Part shown: positions 20,070-29,644 of the stretch, in pieces
Position numbering within the stretch: the stretch's first letter is position 1
How the letters are laid out: every line of letters starts with the position of its first letter
From: Symbiodinium natans
Lineage: Eukaryota; Sar; Dinophyceae; Suessiales; Symbiodiniaceae
DNA: 64,000 nt
Direction: 5' to 3'
Assembly: GCA_905221605.1 (NCBI GenBank)
Contig: CAJNDS010000846.1
Location: 1-64,000 of the forward strand
Program-made: the position numbers and the translations under genes
The notes under the pieces: generated by a model
The model's input: the letters and a program-made list of their open reading frames with translations, nothing else
Told to the model about the DNA's origin: nothing
Database searches by the model: none

Positions 20070-20608
20070 GCGGGCAAGGTCCTATATTTAGCGGGCAAGG
20101 TCCTATATTTAGCGGGCAAGGTCATATATTTAGCGGGCAAGGTCATATATTTAGCGGGCAAGGTCATATATTTAGTGGGCAAGGTCCATTGGCTAAAAAA
20201 AGACCTTGCCCACTAAATATATGACCTTGCCCGCTAAAGGGCGACCTTGCCCACTAAATATAGGACCTTGCCCGCTAAATATAGGACCTTGCCCGCTAAA
20301 TATAGGACCTTGCCCGCTAAATATATGACCTTGCCCGCTAAATATATGGCCCGGGCCAGGTCATATATTTAGCGGGCAAGGTCATATATTTAGCGGGCAA
20401 GGTCATATATTTAGCGGGCAAGGTCCTATATTTAGCGGGCAAGGTCCTATATTTAGCGGGCAAGGTCCTATATTTAGCGGGCAAGGTCCTATATTTAGCG
20501 GGCAAGGTCATATATTTAGCGGGCAAGGTCATATATTTAGCGGGCAAGGTCATATATTTAGCGGGCAAGGTCATATATTTAGTGGGCAAGGCATTTAGTG
20601 GGCAAGGT
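20070..20608. repeat. 21-bp tandem arrays in alternating orientation
   Basis: The unit is TTTAGCGGGCAAGGTC plus five A/T-rich bases. Forward copies 20070-20187, inverted 20202-20347, then forward 20358-20608 around a GGCCCGGGCC centre (20348-20357). The 21-bp period is a multiple of three, so long frames such as (TLPAKYM)n stay open by accident. Confidence 0.95.
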
Positions 20609-20832
20609 CCCCCCCCTCCCCCCCCCCCCCCCCCCACCCCCCCCCCCCCCCCCCCCCCCCACCCCCCCCCCCCCCCACCCCCTCCCCCCCACCCCCCACC
20701 CCCCCCCCCCCACCCCCCCCCCACCCCCCAACCGACCGCCCCCCCCCCCCAACACCAACCTCCCCGCCCCGGAGCCCCCCCCCCCCCCCCGCCCCCCCCC
20801 CCCTCCCCCCCCCCCCCCCGCCCCCCCCCCCC
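20609..20832. repeat. Poly-C tract
   Basis: About 224 bp, almost all C on this strand with sparse A, T and G. Frames giving poly-Pro or poly-Gly are artefacts. It may also be unreliable sequence. Confidence 0.9.
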
Positions 20833-20859
20833 TGGATCCCCGCAAAAAAGTCGATTCAA

Positions 20860-21181
20860 GCCCACTAAATATATGACCTTGCCCGCTAAAGGGCGACCTT
20901 GCCCACTAAATATAGGACCTTGCCCGCTAAATATAGGACCTTGCCCGCTAAATATAGGACCTTGCCCGCTAAATATATGACCTTGCCCGCTAAATATATG
21001 GCCCGGGCCAGGTCCTTTATTTAGCGGGCAAGGTCATATATTTAGCGGGCAAGGTCCTATATTTAGCGGGCAAGGTCCTATATTTAGCGGGCAAGGTCCT
21101 ATATTTAGCGGGCAAGGTCCTATATTTAGCGGGCAAGGTCATATATTTAGCGGGCAAGGTCATATATTTAGCGGGCAAGGT
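20860..21181. repeat. Second inverted pair of 21-bp arrays
   Basis: Inverted copies 20860-20999, GGCCCGGGCC at 21000-21009, forward copies to 21181. Together with the next poly-C tract and the CGCAAAAAAGTCGATTCAAG end (20838, 21401), it repeats the preceding ~650-bp module. Confidence 0.95.
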
Positions 21182-21395
21182 CCCCCCCCCCCCCCCACCC
21201 CCCCCCACCCCCCCCCCCCACCCCCCCCCCCCCCCACCCCCGTCCCCCCCCCCCCCACCCCCCCCCCACCCTCCACCCCCCCCACCCCCCCCCCCCCCCC
21301 CCCAACCGCCCCCCCCCCCACACACCTCCCTCCCCGGAGCCCCCCCCCCCCAGCCCCCCCCCCCCTCCCCCCCCCCCCCGCCCCCCCCCCCCCCC
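21182..21395. repeat. Poly-C tract, second copy
   Basis: About 214 bp of near-pure C, matching 20609-20832 in position within the module. Confidence 0.9.
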
Positions 21396-21536
21396 TGGAG
21401 CCCCGCAAAAAAGTCGATTCAAGATGGCTTCCAAAGAATAAGTTCCCGAATGACCGCGCCTGTTTTTGAGGCCCCTGAAGCCCCTCAAACGACTCAAGAA
21501 CTCAAGATGGCTTCCAAAGAATAAGTTCCCGAATGG

Positions 21537-21698
21537 AAACATGTGGTTAACAAATCCATTCTGTTGACCACGTTGGTTTTCTTGTCCGCTCGAAACAGAA
21601 ACATGTGGTTGACAAATCCATTCTGTTGACCACGTTTGGTTTTCTTGTCCGCTTGAAACAAACACATGTGGTTAACAAATCCATTCTGTTGACCACGT
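21537..21698. repeat. ~62-bp tandem repeat, 2.6 copies
   Basis: ACATGTGGTTAACAAATCC and CATTCTGTTGACCACGT recur at 21539, 21601 and 21663. The period is not a multiple of three, so frames through it are not conserved. Confidence 0.9.
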
Positions 21699-21820
21699 GC
21701 CTAGAGAAGAAGGAGGTTGGATATTTTTCCTAATGGTGTGGGACCCAATGGGCGGGTGGGTATTCCCCTGTGGCCTTGAAAGCTGCTCAACTAGTGAATG
21801 CTTGGACCAGAGATGCTGAA

Positions 21821-21843
21821 CCCTAAACCCTAAACCCTAAACC
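21821..21843 (-). repeat. Short ITS, CCCTAAA orientation
   Basis: Three units directly at the right edge of composite element copy 1. Confidence 0.9.
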
Positions 21844-21847
21844 CCAG

Positions 21848-21898
21848 CTCTGGGGAGTGCTTGGGAGGGGAGCGACCAGGAAGGAGGTTGGGCTATAT
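21848..21898 (+). CDS. Candidate 51-bp micro-exon with both splice sites
   Basis: CCCTAAACCCCAG| precedes 17 open codons (LWGVLGRGATRKEVGLY), and TAT|GTGAGGGGGG follows, then TTTAGGG. Both splice borders are canonical and telomeric sequence lies within 10 bp of each. Product unknown. Confidence 0.4.
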
Positions 21899-21905
21899 GT
21901 GAGGG

Positions 21906-21965
21906 GGGTTTAGGGTGTAGGGTTTAGGGTTTAGGGTTTAGCGTTTAGGGTTTAGGGTTTAGGGG
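21906..21965 (+). repeat. ITS, TTTAGGG orientation
   Basis: Eight units with TGTAGGG and TTTAGCG variants. Confidence 0.95.
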
Positions 21966-21969
21966 TTCA

Positions 21970-23720
21970 CTTACACTCAGAAGGCGCCAGAACATGAGCC
22001 TTAAAACATATGATGACTGCTGCCAAGGACGGGTCCTGTTTCGATCCCGATTATACTGCCTTACTCAAGATTTACGTGGTACCCAAAAATCGGGGCCGTA
22101 CATCTTTAAAAAGGTTTCAGGTACCCCAAAAAGGGACGACCATGTTGAGAACTGGCCATATCTTGCTGGCTCTTAACTTTAATGGAAAGCGAGTAGTGGG
22201 GTGAGGGGATGATTCGAAGCAAGGTGTGGAGTGGCGGCCCCCCGCGAAATCCTAAGAAGCCAATAGAGGGGTCAAAACCCAATTCTAGTTCTCATAGTAA
22301 GGGTACCCTTTTTGGGTTGGTGACTTGATAGGGGAACCTAGAACCCACCAAAAAAGGGCAAAGGGGTACCACCGGGCCACCACGTTTAGGGAGGAAATGA
22401 AGCACGAAATGGCACCTTGTCCATCGCCATGGGCTTCCAGCGATTCCGGTGTTTCATGCTGGCGGTCTTCGCCAGCTTGGAGTGAGACTGCCGTGGGGTA
22501 TCTGGAGGATGCCGACTTCGTTGGCACTTGAACCCCAAAACCTAAACAACAAACATTGTCCTGGCAGAGCGACCAGCGAAGTTGGCCCGGAAACACCCCG
22601 AAGGGAAACGCCACCGCAAGAGACCCGTCTGGGTGAGCGGCAGCAAGGCAAAACTCCTACACGCTGCCTCGATTCGTTCCCACACTCAGCTGCAACACAT
22701 GGAGCAAATCTGGCTTTGGGGCTTCATCGAAGTAATCCTGAACTCTGAACCATTCGAAAACCTTTTAAAGTCCAAAGGCTGGGAATTTGGTGGGTGCAGG
22801 GTTTTAGCGTTTTACGAAAGTTTGAGGGTTTAGAAGGGTAAATCAGGGTTTCGGGCTTAGGGCTTTAAGATTTTGTGGTGAAGGGGGGGGGCATCTTGCA
22901 ACGGTCAGCACTTTAGGAATGCGAAGAAGATACAAAGGATGCCATGGGGTAGGACCCGGGAACCATCACAGCAATATTTTTAATATGCCCTATTCTACAC
23001 CCACCCAACACGTAAGATACCCGGTGAGCTCAAAATGAGGAAGCTTTTGCAGGACAGGCGGGTGCGGTAGGGTGTAGGGTTTCGCAATAATCAGAACCTT
23101 ACTAAGGATAACAGAGCCACATGAAAATCCGAAATGGAATAAACATATTAAGGACAAGGAACAGAATAAGAAAAGCCATGAGGAGAAGAAAAAACGCTGC
23201 CTGTGATGGCCTAGCAGCGTAGAGAATCAGACGAAATTGCCGAGGAAGCACGAAGAAGAGATACATCCCAGTATTTTTACTACCCGTTTAGGGCTTCGGG
23301 TTGAAATTAAGGGGCATATTCCTCAGTTCCAACTGCTCTGCAGAATGCGGGGTAGAGGTAGCCACCGGCAACTTTGGCCAATGCCGACGCTGGAAGAAGG
23401 AAAGCCGACCTTTCTATTTTTGTGACCACGCGAGTGTCTCGGACTCCAGCCGAAGCAGTTGAAGGTCCGGAATGACCCCCAAAATCTCAAGCCCAAATCA
23501 GCGCGTGTATGCTGCGAACCACTATAAACTGACGATAAACCCCATGAAGCCTGAACAACAAGTCAGCACGCGTAACGTGTATACTCCTGACCTCTGAACC
23601 CTGAAATCCTAGTTGGGCCTGGTCGATCACCCCTCGGCTCGTTCATGCCCTAGAGCCCGTGCCGTATCACTCCACGCTCTGGGGCGGTCCTGCAAAATCT
23701 GACGCCAATGGGTTCGTTAC
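21970..23720. other. Unique stretch, no gene recognised
   Basis: 22296-22380 looks like a small inverted element (GGGTACCCTTTTTGGG on the left, AAAAAAGGGC and GGGGTACC on the right). 22085-22140 has related GGTACCCC motifs. Frames at 22325-22531 and 22582-22833 are open but unsupported. 22860-23720 shows nothing clear. Confidence 0.4.
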
Positions 23721-23721
23721 C

Positions 23722-23803
23722 CCCTAAACCCTAAACCCTAAACCCTAAACCCTAAACCCTAACCCCTAAACCCTAAACCCTAAACCCTAAACCCTAAACC
23801 CTT
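23722..23803 (-). repeat. ITS, CCCTAAA orientation
   Basis: Eleven units, one CCCCTAA. Confidence 0.95.
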
Positions 23804-24024
23804 ACGAGTTGCTGGGTTTTCGGGAAAATTTAAGGCTTCGGAGTTGTGCTTCCCGGGGCCTAGACCGGGCTTCGTGATGGGCCACCAAACAAATGCCCTG
23901 ACACGCCAGTCAAGCCTCCCAACAAGAATGAGACCCCTTTCCCAAAGGGTCCATGTACCTAGATCTACCTGGACGTTCTATAGTAGCTTCAGGGCCCAAG
24001 TCTATATACCATATGGGTAATTAC

Positions 24025-24092
24025 AGCCCTAAACCCTAAACCCTAAACCCCAAACCCGAAACCCCAAACCCTAAACCCCACACCCTAAACCC
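24025..24092 (-). repeat. ITS, CCCTAAA orientation
   Basis: Nine units with CCCCAAA, CCCGAAA and CCCCACA variants. Confidence 0.95.
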
Positions 24093-24097
24093 TATAA

Positions 24098-24162
24098 AAC
24101 TATATATATATAAATATAAATAAACAAATAAATAAATAAATAAATATATATATATATATATA
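24098..24162. repeat. TA/AAATA microsatellite
   Basis: (TA)n, (AAATA)n, (TA)n. Confidence 0.95.
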
Positions 24163-24179
24163 TGTGACCGTTAGGGCTT

Positions 24180-24269
24180 AAAGCTTCGTTGAAGGGCCTG
24201 GGCAGGTCCATGTGAAATTGCTGCTTGGCCATGGTGCCGGCTGGGCCCCGATCCGTTTGCGTCATGCAC
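24180..24269 (-). CDS. Candidate exon between opposed ITS
   Basis: In transcript orientation CCCTAAACCCCAG| precedes the frame (C)MTQTDRGPAGTMAKQQFHM followed by DLPRPFNEAL. CCCTAAA lies on the left (24025-24092, beyond a TA run) and TTTAGGG on the right. The 3' border is unclear. Product unknown. Confidence 0.4.
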
Positions 24270-24270
24270 C

Positions 24271-24375
24271 TGGGGTTTAGGGTTTAGGGTTTAGGGCTAG
24301 GGTTTAGGGTTCAGGGTTCAGGGTTCAGGGTTTAGGGTTTAGGGTTTAGGGTTTAGGGTTTAGGGTTCAGGGTCT
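24271..24375 (+). repeat. ITS, TTTAGGG orientation
   Basis: About 15 units including a block of TTCAGGG variants. Confidence 0.95.
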
Positions 24376-24571
24376 GGGGGACCCCAGCAAGCTAGATCCC
24401 TAAGTACCCCAAAGCCCTACAATCCTGAACCCTAAGCCCCTAAAGCCCTCCAACCCTATACCCTAATCCCGAAGAACCCTAAGCCCCTAAAACCCTCCAA
24501 CCCTAAAACCCGATAACTTTCTTGACTCAGTGAGAGCATCAGACCCTGAACCATAAATTCACCAAATACCA

Positions 24572-24680
24572 GCACCCTAAACCCTAAACCCTAAACCCTA
24601 AACCCTAAACCCTAAACCCTAAACCCTAAACCCTAAACCCTAAACCCTAAACCCTAAACCCTAAACCCTAAACCCTAAAT
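24572..24680 (-). repeat. ITS, CCCTAAA orientation
   Basis: Fifteen perfect units. TAAATTCA occurs on both sides (24553 and 24676), possibly a short target duplication. Confidence 0.95.
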
Positions 24681-24980
24681 TCAATCCATCTGAGACTAAT
24701 CGGACACAGGTTTTAATGGCGGCGCGAAGCTTTGAGCCGAGGGACCAAAGACCTCCTCTAGATATAAAGAGCCCCCAAACCCCCCCCTCCCCCCAAGCCC
24801 CTACATTCTCATCCGAAACCGTGAACCCTAACTCACAAAAAAGCCCCAAAACCTCAAGCTCTATATATCCCTTAAATGCCACATCCCTTACACGCCCTAG
24901 ACATCCGTTAAACCCCCCAAATCCCTTGAAAACCCCACTAAACCCCAAATCCTAAACCCTAAACTCCCCCACACGCCCAG

Positions 24981-25092
24981 CTTCCTGGTCTTTCTGGGGC
25001 TCCCGGCACAGTCATCTTCGAGCGCTTCTCCCGAGTGGCTTTGCCGAAAGTGCAGTTTGCCGAGGTTTTCGAGGTGGAGTTGACCTTCCGGG
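24981..25092 (+). CDS. Candidate exon between opposed ITS
   Basis: CACACGCCCAG| follows CCCTAAA. The open frame runs LPGLSGAPGTVIFERFSRVA to FAEVFEVELTFRG with strong G/C third positions. A donor GGG|GTGTGT lies just before the next TTTAGGG array. The sequence alternates hydrophobic and charged residues, as in beta strands. Family unknown. Confidence 0.5.
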
Positions 25093-25103
25093 GTGTGTCT
25101 GCT

Positions 25104-25300
25104 TGGGGTTTAGGGTTTAGGGTTTAGGGTTTGGGGTTTATTTAGGGTTTCAGGGTTTTAGGGTTTCAGGGTTTTGGGGTTGAGGGCTTTAGGGTTTTAG
25201 GGTTTTGGCGTTTTAGGGTTGGGGGGTTTAGGGTCTAGAGTTTTAGGGCATAGGGTTTGGGATTTAGGGTTTTAGGGCTTAGGGTTTTCGGGTTTGGGGT
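25104..25300 (+). repeat. Degenerate ITS, TTTAGGG orientation
   Basis: Four clean units, then TTTCAGGG, TTTTAGGG and TTTTGGGG variants. A further patch lies at 25376-25410. Confidence 0.85.
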
Positions 25301-25429
25301 TTGTAGGCTGAGGCTTGAATCAGGTTCAGAGTTACATGTGGGCTGAAGGGTTCAGGGCTCGAAGCTGTGGGGTTTAGGGTTTAGGGTTTGGGGTTTAGGG
25401 TTTAGGGTTCAGGGATGTGAGTCTCGTTT

Positions 25430-25530
25430 GAGGTACCGGTGGCTGCGGAGCTACGGAACTCGTTGGGGTAGTGCGCTCCAATTGCTTCCTAGAGTTCCCA
25501 CCACTTCTTGACCTCGAGCATCGTTCTGGA
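25430..25530 (-). pseudogene. Exon-like segment with a premature stop
   Basis: After CCACTCCAG| the frame reads MLEVKKWWEL, an in-frame TAG, then EAIGAHYPNEFRSSAATG, with strong G/C third positions on both sides of the TAG. A one-base change in a Trp codon would explain the stop. The plus strand is also open here, so this call is moderate. Confidence 0.35.
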
Positions 25531-25532
25531 GT

Positions 25533-25600
25533 GGTTTAGGGTTTAGGGTTTAGGGTTTAGGGCTTAGGGTTTAGGGCTTAGGGTTAGGGTTTAAGATTTA
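25533..25600 (+). repeat. ITS, TTTAGGG orientation
   Basis: About ten units with CTTAGGG variants. Confidence 0.95.
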
Positions 25601-25767
25601 GGGTTTCGGGCTCTGACTGCTAAAACAAGAAGTGGTGGCCCAAAACCGCTTCAAAGGACTTCGAGCTGCAAAGCAGGGGCCCCCGGGTGCCCCAAGAACA
25701 TCGGGCTCTGAGAAGGAGGCCGAGCGTTGCGCGTGACACTGCAGCGCAGCGCCCTGAAACTCCCCAA

Positions 25768-25852
25768 GCCCTAAACCCTAAACCCTGAACCCTAAACCCT
25801 AAAGCCTAAACCCTAAACCCTGAGCCCTGAGCCCTGAACCCTGAACCCTAAA
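25768..25852 (-). repeat. ITS, CCCTAAA orientation
   Basis: About twelve units, with CCCTGAA, CCCTGAG and GCCTAAA blocks. Confidence 0.95.
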
Positions 25853-26020
25853 GCTTACGCTCGGGAAGGCCTGCTTGCCAAGGCAGCTGTACTGGGGCGC
25901 AGTATCCAGCATGGGGCCTTCCGGGGACGACTCTGTCGGGGCATTTGCTTCCTAAACCCCTGGAACCGGGACATCTCTTCTACAGGTCGAGCATTTGCGC
26001 CTAGCACCTGCAGGGTCCCG

Positions 26021-26036
26021 GCCCGAGAGAGAGAGC

Positions 26037-26075
<39 letters not shown>

Positions 26076-26180
26076 TTATAGAGAGAGAGAGAGAGACAGA
26101 GAGAGACAGAGAGAGACAGAGAGACAGAGAGACACAGAAACAGACAGAGAGAGAGAGAGAGAGAAGAGAGGCAGAGAGAT
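26021..26180. repeat. GA/CAGA microsatellite
   Basis: (GA)n with (GAGACA)n interruptions. The Leu/Ser and Arg/Glu frames through it are artefacts. Confidence 0.95.
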
Positions 26181-26228
26181 CTGGCAAACATCGTTGTCAG
26201 ATTGTGCGTTCCCCTACCCATGCCGAAT

Positions 26229-27015
26229 GAGGGCTCAGCTGAAGCCCCAGCGACCCCCCTTCAACCTTCAACCCATCCTCCCTTCGAGCCCATCGCTTAG
26301 GTTCATGAGATTCTTCCCTCCAAAGAATGCGGGCCCTCGTCGTTCTTGGAGGGCATGAAGGAGCCGCTCAAGGACCAGGACGGGGAGGAGCGGCGTGCCT
26401 GCGCTCTGCATTTCTTTGGCAAGCCTTTTCCAGGGGCAAGCTGTTAGCCCGTGAACCTCTAAACGTCAACGTCTGCATCCAATATACTCCTAGCACCAAA
26501 GGCACGTCGAATTCTCTCTGTGAAGAGTTGCTCGTGACTCATGATGTCGCGAAACTCACTAGACGTCTCACGAAGCGAGGTTGTGCCGACTTCCACATCT
26601 CAAGGGGTCCAGGGCACAAACGTCGGTGTGCAGCCAGGCAAACCTAGGATACTTGGGGTGTTTTTCAGCGCAACCCGAAAAAGCGAACACCGGTAAACCG
26701 AGGGTCCTATAGAGCTGCCGCCAACCTCCTGCGAACTTATCCTGCATCCCTAGCCCCAACTCCCCAACTCCTTACACCCCTACACCCACATGTGCCATTC
26801 ATAGCTGAAGGCCGAATCGCGAAAACCAGTCTCACCCGAAGCCCGCTCCCCTCAACCCGGAAAAAAACCTGAAAATTCTGAAGCCCTGCGCCTCCAAACA
26901 ACAAGAAGCCAAGACTGAAGAGCCCCCTCCCCCCCAACCGACTCCCTCCCATTCGAAACCTTAAAAAGCTTTACATCCCTAGCCTCAACTTCACCCTAAA
27001 CCCCAAACCCTCAAA
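26229..27015. other. Unique stretch, uncertain coding signal
   Basis: After TTCTTCCCTCCAAAG| (26325) a plus frame contains FLEGMKEPLKDQDGEERRAC and could be an exon (~26326-26450). I see no second border. The rest shows no gene. Confidence 0.3.
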
Positions 27016-27020
27016 CCCAG

Positions 27021-27063
27021 TTCCCACCGACAGCGGCTGGCGCCCAAGCCCCGCCGGCTGCCG
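27021..27063 (+). CDS. Candidate 43-bp micro-exon
   Basis: CCCTCAAACCCAG| precedes PTDSGWRPSPAGC-type codons, all with G or C in third position, and TGCCG|GTGTGA follows. CCCTAA-type sequence lies on the left and TTTAGGGGG on the right. Confidence 0.35.
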
Positions 27064-27612
27064 GTGTGACGCCGGGCCGACTGTCCTTCCGGGTTTAGGG
27101 GGTTTAGGGGGTTTAAGGGGTTTAAGGGGTTTGTGGGGTTTGGGGGGAACGAGGTGGTGTTGGGGATATGGGAGTGCTTAGAGGGTTCTGGAAGTACGGC
27201 CAAGCAGGCCGGGCCTGGGCGTGCCCGTCGCCGGCAGCATCAGCCGCGGGGGCGTCTTCACGAAGGGAACGCGCTCCTCTGCGGCTTTCGAGGGAGGGGC
27301 TGAGGGAGGAAACGTTTTTGTGGTCAATGAAATACAAAACCAATATAGACAACAAGAGGGGGTTTGGTGGTTTACGCGTGAGGGTTTTTTGATCCTCTGG
27401 CCCCTAACCCCCAAACCCTAAACCGAGCCGTCGAAAACAGCAACCCCAGACCCCCGGAAAGCTGTATGCCCTGCAGTCAGATCGCCCAACCCCTCTCCTG
27501 AAGACTCACACGAACCTTGCCCCTGCAAGAACGAGAATACCAGCAACCTCGGAAACACCCCGAAGCCCTCAAAGCACCTGGCTGAGAGGTTCGGGTCTAT
27601 TTGGGTGCAGGT

Positions 27613-27692
27613 TGGGATGTTCCCCCTTGCACTGACAATCTTTGGGGTTTAAGGACTGTTAGTATACGGGGGAACATCCCAGGGTGCAGGGT
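27613..27692. mobile_element. Palindromic element, family 1, perfect 13-bp termini
   Basis: GGGATGTTCCCCC on the left and its exact reverse complement GGGGGAACATCCC on the right enclose ~40 bp containing TGACAATC/GGACTGTTAGTATAC. It is the clearest copy of the family also seen at 15868, 38443 and 45352. Confidence 0.65.
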
Positions 27693-27925
27693 TGAAAGGG
27701 TTTAGCACGACGTGCTGGGATCTTCAAAGTGCCCCCTGCACTTCGCTTCTGCCCTAAACCCTAAACCCCAAACCCTAAACCACATGTCAACCCTCTCGTG
27801 GGACTATTTATGGCCCTCTCTTCAACCACTATACCTGAAGGGTGTATAGTAGGGGGTCCTCGACTGGGCCGAAGCTGAACCTGATCAGGTGCCACGCTCT
27901 TCCGTCGAAAGATAAAGGTTCAGGG

Positions 27926-28015
27926 GCTTGGGGACTTCGGGGCTCTTTTAGGGCTCAAGGGCAAACCAAGATGGGGACTTCGGGGCTCTTTTAGGGCTCA
28001 TGGGGCAAACCAAAA
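27926..28015. repeat. ~47-bp tandem duplication
   Basis: GGGGACTTCGGGGCTC and TTTTAGGGCTCA with GGGCAAACCAA occur twice in succession. Confidence 0.9.
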
Positions 28016-28254
28016 TTCGACAACATGCGTGCGATTCGCGTCTGTTTTCTTGAAGTCCGGCTTGCCCACATGGGGCGGCCCGCCAGGCCGCTGCTTTGTT
28101 TCGGGAACCCTTGAGGAGTGACCGTACTGTGTAGAAGCGACAAGAAAACAACCCATTGCTCATGTTCTGCTGTTGGCTTCGGGTTGGGAATTCGAGCTGA
28201 GCACAGCTTTGCTCAAGGGTTCTGACCCAGGGATCTGCGAGAGTACAAGGGCAG

Positions 28255-28704
28255 TTAGGGACAAGAGGGTTTCAGGTGATAGGTTCTGCAACTCTCGTAT
28301 ATCGCGTCACTTACGATATGGAAGCGTTTCCCGCATGTCATCAACGCATGGGTTTCAGGCAAGTTGCTTTCAGCCCATTTCTTCTCAATGTCAACCCCAA
28401 CATTTCGAAAGGTCGCACTGTAGCACTGTGCCCGCAGCCCGAAATATACCCACGCACCTGTTCTCCCCAGCTTTATGTCCAGCAGCAGAATCGTAACAGA
28501 AAGACTTTTTGGGTCTACCCTAAGCCAAACCCTGAACCCCAAAACCCTAGGGTTTAGGGTGTAAGATGAAGTGCTGAGGCTTAGGTGTACACAGTGGTAT
28601 ATAGTGGTCAGGACGAGAGGCTTTGGTTGCTGGCGGTACACCGGCTTGTCCTGCGGGCTGTATTCTGCCGCTCCTGGCAAGGCCGTTGTGATGGAAAACC
28701 CCAA
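28255..28704 (-). CDS. Candidate gene fragment read through a short ITS
   Basis: One frame of 149 codons. The upstream part contains ALPGAAEYSPQDKPVYRQQ and LSLSTSSYTLNPR. The downstream part contains LLLDIKLGRTGAWVYFGLRA and EKKWAESNLPETHALMTC. Between them (~28510-28560) is a short mixed telomeric patch (CCCTAGGGTTTAGGG) that keeps the frame. CATATC|GTAAGT at 28314/28315 is a strong donor, so the last 20 codons may be intron. The first codon of the open frame is TTG, so the true start lies elsewhere. Family unknown. Confidence 0.4.
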   Translation of the reverse strand: MGFSITTALPGAAEYSPQDKPVYRQQPKPLVLTTIYHCVHLSLSTSSYTLNPRVLGFRVWLRVDPKSLSVTILLLDIKLGRTGAWVYFGLRAQCYSATFRNVGVDIEKKWAESNLPETHALMTCGKRFHIVSDAIYESCRTYHLKPSCP

Positions 28705-28859
28705 ACTACTTGGAGCCCCAATTTGCTTTGGGTTTGGTGCGTCAGCTACCTAACTTATCAAGCACCCTCACCGCCCTCGCGCAATCTGTGCTCAACGATG
28801 CTTGTCCTTGAACCTAAACCCTTCAACCCCAGATGCCCCACGTCTTTATGAGCCTTGAG

Positions 28860-29490
28860 CCCCAAACCCCTACGACTGGAACCCCAAATCCGAACACCCG
28901 GTGAGTGACTCACGCTCAGAGTCCCTAAGCCTACTCCTGGATCTATGCCCAGAGCCCTGCCATCTTTAACTCTGAAAATTTAAGCTCCGATGGAATTTGT
29001 TGCAGGCAGTCCCGCCACCTCTGTCCGTCTCTCATGTTGCTTCTTCCTTTCTTTCGTGCTTTTTTCTTCTTTTTCCTATCTGTCGCTCTTTCTCTCACTC
29101 TCTCTCTCTCTCTCTTTCTGTTTCTGCTTTCGACTTTTTCTGTTTCTCCTTTCGGCTTTCGCGCAGACTTGAATTCGTCAGTCCAGGGGTCTCTACTGGG
29201 AATTAGGGATGCGGCTATGAAAACAGCAGGCCCTTGTCCTGGTGACTCCTTCCCCAGCATCAGATTCCTCGGTGGGGCATCCGCTGGGAGCAGAAAGCAA
29301 GTAAACAAGCAAGGTGCGGTAGGGCTCTGAGCTTTCCATCCTAAAATCCCCAAGCCGAAATCCGTCACAACCGAAACCCTAAAACCTGCACCCTTAAACA
29401 CCCTAACAGTTACGCCCTGTGCAAGCCCTAAATAAACCCGAAACCCTACATCCCTCGACCCGAACCCTGGGCAATCACCCTTAACCCGAA
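28860..29490. other. Unique stretch with a short TC microsatellite
   Basis: (TC)n at 29088-29125. CCCTAA-like sequence dominates 29340-29490. I see no gene. Confidence 0.5.
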
Positions 29491-29620
29491 GCCCTCAGCC
29501 CTAAACCCTAAACCCTAAACCCTAAACCCTAAACCCTAAACCCTAAACCCTAAACCCTAAACCCTAAACCCTAAACCCTAAACCCTAAACCCTAAACCCT
29601 AAACCCTAAACCCTAAACCC
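29491..29620 (-). repeat. ITS, CCCTAAA orientation
   Basis: About 18 perfect units, one of the longest runs in the window. Confidence 0.95.
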
Positions 29621-29644
29621 CACACCAAGGTACGGATTGGTCAC

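Larger units (their letters stand above)
20034..21820. mobile_element. Composite hairpin-array element, copy 1
   Basis: Defined by comparison with 60383-61559. Both copies start just after CCCTAAACC with a shared left end (TATAAT, TAAATGTT, then GGGCAAGGTC arrays). Both end in a shared ~70-bp right end (GGGCGGGTGGGTATT at 21750, CTAGTGAATGCTTG, GATGCTGAA) followed directly by CCCTAAA. Copy 1 holds two rounds of inverted 21-bp arrays plus poly-C, then a 62-bp tandem repeat. A direct repeat (GATGGCTTCCAAAGAATAAG) occurs at 21423 and 21505. No transposase is visible. Confidence 0.6.

Noticed and set aside
20338-21665. Poly-Gly, poly-Pro and (TLPAKYM)n frames
   Set aside because: Explained by poly-C and a 21-bp period; not conserved as protein between the two composite elements.
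24553-24683. TAAATTCA on both sides of an ITS as a target duplication
   Set aside because: Only 8 A/T-rich bases and not at the exact array edge; chance is likely.
29491-29620. True chromosome end
   Set aside because: Like all other arrays here it is short and has unique sequence on both sides.
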